From Lucifuga dentata (taxonomy: Eukaryota > Chordata > Actinopteri > Ophidiiformes > Bythitidae), in NCBI GenBank assembly GCA_014773175.1, contig VXCM01003229.1, positions 1-64,000 on the forward strand: DNA of 64,000 nt. The letters are read 5' to 3'. The position numbers and the translations under genes were made by a program. The notes below the pieces were generated by a model. That model was not told where the DNA came from and did no database searches. It worked only from the letters and a program-made list of their open reading frames with translations. This document shows, one piece after another, positions 28,800 to 45,800 of this stretch. The stretch's first letter is position 1. Every line of letters starts with the position of its first letter.

Positions 28800-30715
28800 C
28801 TTGTTAGCAGGGTTTCTCAAAAAGTTATAAACAATTAAGTTGGTGGAAAAGCATCATTCAATTTTGGTGGCGATCCAGAAGCAGGATTTAAAAAAAATAA
28901 TTCCTTAATATTGTGAGATGAGTATTTTTTCCCCTCGTATTTTCGATAGACTATGCAGATGAGAACAGGCCTCAAAACATGCCATGATGCTGATTCTGCA
29001 GCATGCAGAAGATTTTATCTTTAATAGTCAGAGATAAATCCAGAAAAATATTATGTTGATTATATTTGTTTCTTTCTCTTTAGGGCCTGTATATTAGAAC
29101 AAGAAAAGGTTTCTTCTTTGGCTTTGGCAGAGGTGTGCACTCTATTCTCCATCACTCCGCATTCTAATACCAATAATCTTTAAACAGAATTTAGTCGCAT
29201 CACTGAAGCCAATGTAAACAAGTAAGATCTGTGAAATTTTAATTTAAAACTCAGTGGCATTTTGGTAATACAGACAAAAACATTTAAATATACATGGAAC
29301 CAGACACCTTAAATACAGGGGTTAGAGGACGAGAGTGGTTTGAGCCTGAAAGTTCATAGACCTTCTTGTTAATAACTCCTGGTAAAAATGTGTGTTTGCA
29401 CAGACTGGAGGAGCGAGGATAAAAAAAAATAATAATTAAACATATGATTATCCAGGTTATTTTTGGAAGCCACAGTAATTTATCACAAGTTTTCAATCAC
29501 TAATCCACCATTACTTTAAAAACTGAATATACTTTTTCTGCAAGCTTAATTTCATTTTTGTTGAGGGAAAGGTGAATATTTAAAAAGATAGATCACATCA
29601 TAGATGGTGCAAAAAAAAACAAAAACATACAGAGAATTCAACATGTTGAATTTGTATGGAATCCAAGTGTGCAGAGCTTTTTCTTTTCTGTATGTTAGGG
29701 CAAAAGTAAGATAAAGAAAAATAAATACGTTTGAGCTTGCAAGGATTTGCAGGGAGATTATTGGATGGCAGCAGCAGTTCAGTGTTACACAATGAACAAA
29801 TCCCTCTAAACTCAGGATCTGCATCATATGTAACACTAATAATATACAAAATAAGCTGTACAACAAGAATATCATGTAGATGATGCTCAGTGCATCCCAT
29901 GAATTATTTTGTTAGCTTTTTATTTATTCACTTTGCATCAAACAATAAGGCAAGCTGAATGTTAATGACTAAAGATGATTCTTTTTTAATCATGCAGCAA
30001 AACGCTGTAGCAGCAAGGTGACTGGCTGCTTTTGCTCCGGTGTGACATATGTGCCAGACTGAACAGTTTGAACAGCTGCAGAAACACAGGTCAGAGCTTA
30101 GTGTGTGTGTGTGTGTGTGTGTGTTCATGTCTGGCACAGCAGAGAGCTTCCCTTTGTTTTCACATAAACAAAGCCTGAGCTGGTTTAAGAGTGTTTGAAA
30201 TATTGAAACAGCTTATAGAACGTTCAAGAACATCAACCATCTCTGATTGTTCTGATCCATATGATAGATTTCTTTATGTCTCAGAAGTTCCTCATGTTTG
30301 CTTTAATTTGTACCACTTTTACATTGCGAACGTAAATGTTCCTGTACATCGTCTGAGGACTGAAAGAAGAATGAGACGCATTTTGATTTCCACACAAATG
30401 TAACATCGCCAAAATTTTCAACAAGCCTTCTTCATCCACAAGCTTAGGCAGCATTCACATCACATTTAAAATTCATCAGAAAAAGAAAAAAAATATTATT
30501 TTGTGTATTTAAATTTCATTTATAGGCTTACGGATAACATAGATCGGCAAACCTTGATTTCTAAAATACTGCCACTAATGTCAGCAAATTGTTAGGCCTT
30601 TTTTTTATGAGAATACAGGCAAATGTAATCCATTAACAGATAACATCCACCAGTAAAACCCAACTACCCTTCACTGCATCTTAAATTCTGGGGCAGGATT
30701 ACACATGGAGGTGGA

Positions 30716-30759
30716 GTAACACGTAGAACACCACCCACAAGTGGTGTTCTACGTGTTAC
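30716..30759. repeat. Perfect 19-bp inverted repeat with 6-nt loop
   Basis: GTAACACGTAGAACACCAC (30716-30734) is exactly complementary to 30741-30759; the loop is CCACAA. It lies in the spacer downstream of ACO2. Confidence 0.85.
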
Positions 30760-30825
30760 ATCTTGGGTGGGTTAGGTTACGGTTCACGGCCTCAATATGC
30801 TTCAAATGAAGTGTTTAACGCCTGA

Positions 30826-30952
30826 AACTCTTTCTGAAATGGACAAACAGTCAGTCCCGTTCTGTTATGGACAGGCTGGTCGGGTTCCNAACTCTTTCTG
30901 AAATGGACAAACAGTCAGTCCCGTCCTGTTATGGACAGGCTGGTCGGGTTCC
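30826..30952. repeat. Assembly duplication around N 30889
   Basis: 63 bases on each side of the N, identical except one T/C difference (CCCGTTCTG versus CCCGTCCTG). This suggests two haplotypes. Confidence 0.85.
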
Positions 30953-31744
30953 GTTCTTCTCATAACTACATCCATGCCGTCTACGCCATGACTTCGAGGG
31001 GAGAATCTGAAAAATATCCCTGCGTCACTGTTCCAAAAATACACAGAAGACGCTGAATTCCTGCTATCACCCCTCCCCTCTCTATGATGGCAGGCTTTTA
31101 GCCCCGCCTTCAGGTGTGGGCATTCTGAACAGGCATGAACTCAGCCGCTTTCTAAACCTTCCTTTGAAGCATTCTGAGGCTTTGAGGTTAATGCTGAGAT
31201 AGTAACATGTTACTCTGCCCCCTGTGTGAACCCATCACACATAACGTAGCGTTGTATCACACCCAACCACCAGTAGACCTGCTAGTCCCAGCTGCCTCTG
31301 TACCCCCGGACAATTTTTCTGTTCCTTAATCGACTTAAATAACAACTGCAATGAAATAAATACCAAAATAAAGCCCAATCTGTGTCTTTCTGTCTTTACC
31401 TAAAAGCAGCATAATATAACGGATGTTACATGTACTAAATGAATACTCATCCATATCAGTTTTCAGAGCCTCTTGTATCCGCCAAGATGAATGAAGGGTT
31501 TTAAAAATATCTGACCACAGACTCTCCTGCTACGTTCCATCAACATTAGCTTCGCTTTGAAGTAATCTACCAACAAAACTTTAATGCAAGAGGTAAAATA
31601 TACTGTCATATTCGTCCAAACTGCATGTGAATGTAGATGATGGAAGAATCGTTCACCATTTCTACTCTTCATCCTCCCTCCACACAGTCCCTGACAACTC
31701 ATTTTTTTTCCCCACTGACAATCCTCCTCCTCCTCCTCCTCTTT

Positions 31745-37993
<6,249 letters not shown>

Positions 37994-38910
37994 TTTGTTC
38001 ACTGACAAAGATGTGTCGGCTAGTGGTGACGTCACACATATTTGTAAGCCGCAGTCGTCGCAGGTCCTTCAAGAACAATAATAAATGATTTAGATTATAT
38101 TTTATTTAAATTGTTTAGAAAATGTATTGACTCTCTGGCTCAAAACGGTATATATTGTATTCTCTCTACTAAAATACCATTTGAAAATTGAGTTATATAA
38201 GAAACAATTTTAACATATGAGTGAGTTACTTACAAGAACCTGAAAGGACGAAAGTGCTGCTAACTTGCCAACTTCATTTTCTGTTTTCTATTTTCTTCGT
38301 TTTTATTTTTCTATATAAGTCATGCAAAGAATGAGGATGTCTTTAATGGCAACAATTTTGTAATCTACCGGTAATTAAGAAATTAGCATACAATATACTA
38401 AATGCAAAATATAAAAAACTAGGTGAAAGGTCTGCTTCGGTCAAAAGCGAATAGCAATGGCAAACATTTGCTATTTTAATCAATAACAATACAGTGGCAA
38501 AGATAATCCAAGGTCAGAGATTAGATCTAACAGTCTTTTGGTATTCTTAAGAGATATATATATATATATCATGCAGACATCCCCAGCCTAGTTTTATCCA
38601 CGTATTAAGCACCTAAAATCATTTTATATAAATAAATAAATTAATCAATCAATGTTAGTTTTTCATTTTCAACTTAGTAATTAAAAATGCATGTCGACCA
38701 AATTAATTGTGAGTGTAAAAGAAAAGAAATTACAATGTTTTAGTAATCGAAAATTACCAGAAAGCCATCAGTGAAAGTATATCTTTTTTTTTTTAGCCAG
38801 TAGATGGCAGTAATATAGCTTCACATGGCTACACATCCGTCCTGGAGAAGCATTTCGTAGAAGAAGACAAAACAGGTCAAAGGTTAAACTTGAACGAACG
38901 TGGGCTGACG
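37994..38910. promoter_or_regulatory. Divergent ACO2/PHF5A promoter region
   Basis: 917 bp separate the two start codons of these divergently transcribed housekeeping genes. I infer a shared bidirectional promoter; it is AT-rich in the middle, with no TATA box I could place for either gene. A CTCF-core match lies at 38797-38810. Confidence 0.55.
38797..38810 (+). promoter_or_regulatory. CTCF-consensus-like motif near PHF5A start
   Basis: CCAGTAGATGGCAG fits CCASYAGRKGGCRS at all 14 positions, about 100 bp upstream of the PHF5A ATG. A very similar word (CAGTAGRTGGCRGTAATG) is widespread in fish repeats, so this may be a repeat-derived site. Confidence 0.4.
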
Positions 38911-40224
38911 ATGGCAAAGCATCATCCAGATCTGATATTTTGCAGAAAACAAGCTGGAGTCGGTATGTTTAATTTAGTTATTTATTAGTTATACTTATTT
39001 ATTTAACGCTGTTACTTTACCCGCAGCCGATTGTACTTTTTAATTCTTATTTTGCTTGATGTGGCTAACGTTAGCTTGCATGCTAATGGTTTTCATTGAA
39101 AATGTGTTAGTAAAGAAATGGCTCCAAGTGAGATATTTCTTCAACATTATTATATTATGCGTATTAGTACAATCAGAGTAAGTTTTATTATAAGCTGGAG
39201 AAAGACATACATTTTTAACATTACTCCAGGATAGCTAATCAGTTAGCTTTACTGTTGCTGGCTCTGATTAGCTTTGTTTCTGTTCTCAGCTATTGGGAGA
39301 CTCTGCGAGAAATGTAAGTACTTCTTTTAAATCCTATAAAACTGGAGGGTTTTGTCACTGTGTGTGTGTTTTCCTCCAAATTTAAAATAACAAAGAACGC
39401 TCCTTCACGCCACAGTCAACATTTTCTCACCTTTGTATGTAAGACTTAGTTATATGCACACCTACAACTGCTGCAAAGGCTGAATATCAAATACAGTACG
39501 TCACACTGGGCTGTGGATTTATGTAATAGCCATTTCTTCCAAGTCGACTAATTGGAAAAAAAAAATTCAGACTAATCAGTAATGATAAAGATAATGACTT
39601 GATATAATTGACTGTGCAGCAGGACACAATCACTGTCTATTCTGCAGTATGTCCTTTTTTTTTTGTCCATTTCATGTTTTTGCCACCTTGTCTTCTCNTC
39701 TATTCTGCAGTATGTCCTTTTTTTTTTGTCCATTTCATGTTTTTGCCACCTTGTCTTCTCAGGTGATGGAAAGTGTGTCATCTGTGATTCCTATGTGAGA
39801 CCGTGCACGCTGGTGCGCATCTGTGATGAGTGTAACTATGGCTCCTATCAGGGACGCTGTGTCATCTGTGGAGGGCCTGGTGTGTCTGATGCTTACTACT
39901 GTAAAGAGTGCACCATCCAGGAGAAAGATGTGAGTCTCCTCAAGCACACGCCACAGTTTTTGCTCTTTTGATGAGGCAGCATATAGAAATCTACGTAATA
40001 GAAGGCAGGGGGGGATGTTATATCCTACATTCAACTTTTAAGTTTCAGGTTTTGTTAAAGACAAACAAGCGGAGTTGTTCATTGACTAATTAGATCTAAT
40101 TCTGTCAATCTTGTCTTTCTGTTTGTCGTCACAGAGAGATGGCTGTCCTAAGATTGTGAACTTGGGCAGCTCGAAAACAGATCTGTTTTATGAACGGAAG
40201 AAGTACGGCTTCAAGAAGAGGTGA
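38911..40224 (+). CDS. PHF5A: PHD finger-like protein 5A, SF3b subunit, 110 aa
   Basis: Small zinc-knot protein of the SF3b complex of the U2 snRNP, needed for branch-point recognition; nuclear. Exons: 38911-38962, 39290-39313, 39763-39929, 40135-40224 (stop TGA 40222-40224). The frame gives exactly 110 codons, and as far as I can recall the protein is identical to human. It starts [17 protein letters not shown] and has the CxxC pairs CEKCDGKCVIC, CDECNYG, CVICGG and CKEC that bind three zincs, then a basic end YGFKKR. Exon 2 is a 24-nt microexon (AIGRLCEK region). An assembly duplication lies in intron 2. The gene is transcribed away from ACO2 and towards TEF. Confidence 0.97.
39636..39760. 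repeat. Assembly duplication around N 39698 (PHF5A intron 2)
   Basis: 62 bases with a T-run, present exactly on both sides. The second copy ends at the exon 3 acceptor. Confidence 0.85.
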
Positions 40225-40289
40225 AAACACCAAGCCGCAAAACTTTTTAGTTTTCAATTTTTCTTAAGAAACTCTTTTTTTTTTTTGTC

Positions 40290-40295
40290 AATAAA
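40290..40295 (+). terminator. PHF5A poly(A) signal AATAAA
   Basis: Canonical hexamer 66 bases past the PHF5A stop, within a T-rich 3'UTR. Only about 250 bases separate it from the TEF poly(A) signal on the other strand. Confidence 0.75.
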
Positions 40296-40546
40296 GTCCT
40301 CTTTTATACACTGTTTTTGACTGCTTTGTTACAATGAAAGAGTAGATATTGTACACCTGTGGACATTAAAAAACTGAAACATTACTGAATCTGACTTTTA
40401 TACATAACAAGGTTTAACTTTGTCTTTTGAGGCCTCCTGTAAGATTTAATATGGTCTTCTAGATGAACTACTCTGTACTAAATCTTTTTTTTTTTTAAAT
40501 CTGAGTTGGAGAGAACTCGACACAAGTAACTCTTTTTCAAGAAGAC

Positions 40547-40552
40547 TTTAAT
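40547..40552 (-). terminator. Candidate TEF poly(A) signal ATTAAA
   Basis: TTTAAT on plus reads ATTAAA for TEF. It implies a 3'UTR of about 2.3 kb (40530-42895), which would explain the gene-free AT-rich stretch between PHF5A and TEF. Confidence 0.5.
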
Positions 40553-42895
40553 ACATGAAAGAAAAGGTAGCCACACAAAAATGCCAAGATGCGCATTTAC
40601 AGAAAAATACAAAGACAGAACAAGGAAGGAAGGTTAAAAACTATTCAGACCAAGCTGTCCCACTTGAAAGGCAGATGCAAGTTAGATTTTGTGAACTTTG
40701 TAAAAAATAAGTTAGAAAGCTCAACAGGATACTGAAATTATGTCTCAAAATGACAATTTACAGGCCACATTTACCGCTTTTTGTGCATCATACTGCACAA
40801 GAATAGTGTAATGTTGACATCTCTCAGCCAATGATATGCAGAGAAACCGAATATTTCCAGATTAATTACTGGATATTAAGTTGAATCAAACCCGACATTG
40901 TACTGATGTAGAAAGAACATTCTTGCAGGTTCTAAGTCGTGTCAGCTTGAATTTAAGAGGAATACTTGGAAACCCAAAAGAAAACTCCCTCAGGAATATC
41001 ACTGAACAGGTACATTCTTGTAAAAAGTCACATCATCCAAGTTTGGAAGCACAGCAGCAAAAGAAAAACAGCCTTCCCTTTTTGTCAGACGTAACAGAAA
41101 AATACATTTGGGGGTTTTCTCACTTGAATGGAAGAAGCTTTACTTGCTTTGTGGTGTTACGATATGCCCCCTGTACTCTGGCAGACTGCATTGAAATGGC
41201 TCTAGAGGTAGAAGACACTTAAAGGTTTGGGGGTTCTTGTTCGTGAGAGACAACCCGCACTGAGACCGACTGATTTGTCAAAAGAAGTTTTTTAAAAAAA
41301 AAGAATAAAAACTGTAAAGGCTTTAAACATCCCACAAAGAAAGTCCAAAACTTCCAAACAACTAAGTAAACCTGGATAATAAAGTCTAGTTGAGAATGAA
41401 TCCAAACAAATAAGTAGTTAACCTAAATTCACATTTACTCTGTCAAAACGTTTTTTTAAACACCCTTATGGTTACATTTCAAACCAAAAAACAGCTTCAA
41501 ATGAAATGAAATATTTTAATTCAACAGGAAACAAAATAATTTCTGCTTTTAGAATGTTTATCAAAAAAATGATACAAGTTTTTCAGAAAACTTACTCTAC
41601 CTGGATTTGTATGTACATTTACACTAACTACATTTGTGAAATGGGCAAGTCTTTATCCTTCAAGGCTACAGCTATTTACATCCGTCAGCAGATTCTACAG
41701 CGACGCTTATTGACACAAATGGATGACGGAACAGAACGACCCGCGGAGCAAAGCTGACTCTTATTATTGACCAAGAGCAACAGTAACACACTTCACTCAC
41801 AACATGTACACGTGTGCTGTAATGAGCGCGTGTTCATGAAGGGCAACGAACATGCTTCTGCTAAAATGCCTTTCCTGGCTTCTCACTGCTATCCCACTGA
41901 AGATGATGAAGTTACTGGAAATGTCTCAGAGTTTCACATGATTTGACACGAATAATAATAATAATATATGGGTTCCAAAAGACAGAATGTAAGCAGGTTT
42001 CATGATTAATTGAAATGTAGAAAGAAAATGTAAGAAATTTTGTCGCAAATCAATTTTTTCTACAGTACTGTGCTGCTAATGATGACTAATCATCTAGTCC
42101 CAGTTACTGAAGTTTTTATGTGTCAAGTAACTAAGAAAAAAATAAAAAATCCCACCCAATAAACATCACAAATGATCTCTTTTAGCCAAAGGCAAACAAA
42201 ACGTGACAACAGTGAACAAAGAGCTCACTATGAAAGCACTTGAATGTCATCTTACACATTCACATTAATGGTTAAATATGATCCTTAAAAATAAAAAACA
42301 ATATTATGCAATCACATGCTATGGCAACACCAGTCATGCCCTCGCAAGTGATCTCCTCCTCCTCTTCATCCTTTTTTCTTCATCTGATCGATCTACTGTT
42401 TTCATGCATCGACCCAATGCTTTGATTTATTTATTGAGAAATAAATGAATAAATCAAATGTAGTCTATTGGTCTTCTGGGAGTCCACTTGAAAGAGAAGA
42501 GAAAAGGGAGGATGAATTACAAGAGGGAGGGTAACAAAAAGCAGAAACGTGACTGCATTACTCAGTGTGTGTGTGTGTGTTAAGAAACTCATGTAGAATA
42601 TTCAGCAAAAAGGCTCGGTAAGGCCTGATGATGAGACTGAATCCCAAACTTATGGCTGATGGCTCAGGCTGCTCCTCTACATCTCGTGTGAGGTCACTTA
42701 TTCTCCTTCCTCATCTTCCTCTCCTCTGTCTACTTCCTCTGTATGACTACAGCATGAAGGACTTTATATATCCTTCAGCACTGCTAACAACCAGGACTGC
42801 TTCTTTAACCTGATTTGTAAAAATGAAGTGACTCATACTCTGCTACATGGAAGGCCAGTTATGGTTTCGTATGTTTTTGTTTTTTTTTTTGTCCC
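40553..42895 (-). other. Probable long TEF 3'UTR
   Basis: No exon or long frame that I can support. TOB2, a single-exon gene of about 340 codons at this position in human, is not here. The sequence is unique and AT-rich with a short (GT)n at about 42566-42580. Confidence 0.5.
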
Positions 42896-45800
42896 TTACA
42901 GTGATCCGTATTTGGCTTCGTAGCAAGCCACGACGTTCTTGTAGCGGCTGCACTCCTTCCGTAGGTCGGCCACCTCTGTCCGCAGCGCCGTGTTCTCGCG
43001 CTCCAGGAAAGCCGCTCGGACGGTGATCTGGTTCTCCTTTAACCTGCGGGCGTCACGGGAGCGTTTGGCAGCCATGTTGTTCTTCTTCCTCCTCTGCCAG
43101 TATTTATCATCCTGGAGAGATGAGAGAAGGAAGCACCAGGGTTTAGAACTGAAAACACTGGATGGGTGGTGATAACCACATGCTGCCTTCACCTTTCAAC
43201 TCCATGCATGTATCCTGACATGGTTAAAACTCAGGACAGCCAGCATTTCCTTTAACTATCAGCCACGTTACAGGTTATATCACCTTTATATTATATGAAA
43301 ATTCTGATTCGATTCTGTAACATCACATGGTTACTTCCTATTGGTGCTAAAGATTAGAAGTTTGAAAACTAAAGACTCCTATAAGTTTGGTGTGCTGAAT
43401 TCACTAAAAAAGGTGTAGGAGGTCTAGCAGCAGTACATGTTGTCTAAAGCACAAACAGGAAGTAACACTTGTAATGTCACAGTGGTAATTTTCTCCGACA
43501 TTACACATCTCCCTTCACTGCCACCAAAGCCCTTTTGTCTGTTTTCACATGCTGAATTCAAGAAAACGAATTTGAGGTGTAAAAGAAAAAAAAAAACCTT
43601 TAAAGAGCTGCCAACTCTTTTCATACAACTGTTGAATCCTATGGTGATCTAAATATTGTTTCAGAGACTTTTACAATCTTAAAATTATATTTCTTACCGA
43701 GGAAACACTGAATCCTTGTCATTGCTGCCAAGAAAAGCTAAAAAAAAACAAAACAAAACAAAACCAAAAAATTGCTAGTGACTGCAGTGTAAAAATACAG
43801 ATTTCAGCTTTCATACCTGAGTGAGTGAAAGCTACTTTAAAAAAAAAAAATCCATGGTACTACTTTATATCGGTGTCATCATTTTTTGAAATTTACTGCT
43901 TACATTAGCAGAGAAGATGATTTCTACAGGCTGCATATTCAGAAATGGAACAGTATCAAAAGTTCACGCTGGAACGTTGGCCCACATGTGACCCCAGCCA
44001 GCTATGTAAAACGGCAAACAGCCAGACTGCTCAGTGCGTAAACACAGAGTGAAAGGAAGGAAATGAGACATTCATTGAAAAAAAAATCTGTTGAGTCACC
44101 GTGAGTAGCCAGAACGGTTTGACTGTGACCTCAGCCACATATAGCCTGCCACAGTTTCATTTCATGTGATTTCATCTTTCCCTATTCTTACATGCAGCAA
44201 GGACACAATTGCATCATTTCAACTGATGCAATATATATATATNCTTTCCCTATTCTTACATGCAGCAAGGACACAATTGCATCATTTCAACTGATGCAAT
44301 ATATATATATATCTCTATATATAGAGATATATATATATATCTCTATATATAGATATATATATATCTCTCTATATATATAGATATATATATCTCTCTCTAT
44401 ATATATAGATATATATACACATCAACGTGCATACTATTTGTTCAAATGCATGCAATTCAGTATTAGTGGAGGTAGATGAAGGTCTCGTTGCCTTGTCTCT
44501 CCCTTCATACCTTCTGTTCCTCAGGCACAAACACCTTCTTAGCCTTCTTGATCATCGGCTGGGGCTTCAGCTCGTCTTCAGAGAACTTGTGTTTGCGTGG
44601 ATCAAACAGTTCACCTCCAGGAACGCTGGACAGCACCAGGTCGGTGGGATCTGGCTCGTAGTTGACGTCGACCTCGATATCGTCGGGGCTGATGGGCTCA
44701 GGAGTCGCCCTGTCCTTCTCTGTGGTCACCTCTGAGCAGACAGAGGAGAAGCATGTGAGCTGAAAGGTTAGGCAGCTAGGTCATGCCGAAGGTTGGCCAG
44801 CCAGCAGCACGAATCCACATTTGTCACACACATTATCAATTTAAAGGAGAATCTTTTCAATCATAACATTTATGACTTCGTTTTCAAATTTTGCGAGGGA
44901 GAGATCAGCATTAAAGTTGTTTCCTTCAACCTGTAGGTGTTTCACAGTAGTTGCTGCCAGTTTCTATACTGACAAAAGTGTTACAACATGAGTTTGTGTG
45001 TCATATGTCTGAATCAGAATGATAATAGTTCACATTCACATATCTCTAGAAGGAAATCATCTGATAAGGCAGATTGGTTTCCAAATGGAGGTTATTGAGG
45101 CAAAAATGTTCATTTCTTCTCCAAAACATAGTGATGCAATTTGAGAGCAACCAGACCAAATGCTGGTTTCTGGCCACGACTGACCCCTAAAGCTAGCTTC
45201 TCATAAATGTGATTAGCTGACAAACAGCCAGACATTATCTAAATGTTAAAACCAATCAAATGTATCTCGAAGGCAGTTTTCAGTAGGACAAAAGGTGATT
45301 GTTGTCAAAATATTACTTGTTTCTTTAAAAAATAGTATTAACCTATTTGATACCTGTATTATTGTATAAAGACTCTTACAAAAATATATATCCAATAAGC
45401 CAATATGCACAGGCAGATGCTGGATATTAGTTTTGGCTTGTTTGGGTAGTATATACATGCTGGTTCAGCTCTAGATTCTTCCACATCTGTTGGGTTTTGA
45501 TCAGCCGACCAAGCTGCATGTATAAAAATACCATCATCTGTCTGATCACTGCAGAAATGAAGAATCTTCCCCATGGTCAGCAGGTAGGTTAATTTACCTG
45601 AAAGCTCTGTACTGTTAACTACCCCCCACCTCTTTTAGTCCTCCTCTTACCTGCAGTAATATCAGCGATGATGTCAGACTCGCTCATGGTGATTGTGACC
45701 ACTTCTTCCTCACATTTTTCCAGTTCCTGAATGGGCAACAGGGCCTCAGGGGCTGTACTCGCTGGCTTGGCAGCCTTCACAATCTGGGCAGATGGAGCAG

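Larger units (their letters stand above)
28800..31744. other. Intergenic / ACO2 3' flank
   Basis: AT-rich unique sequence. POLR3H, which lies between ACO2 and CSDC2 in human, is not detectable as exons here. The left part of this stretch may be unrelated spacer and the right part ACO2 3'UTR. A perfect 19-bp hairpin is at 30716-30759 and an assembly duplication at 30826-30952. Confidence 0.5.

Noticed and set aside
40553..42895. Searched for TOB2 between PHF5A and TEF
   Set aside because: No frame near 340 codons and no BTG/Tob-like motif; best read as TEF 3'UTR.
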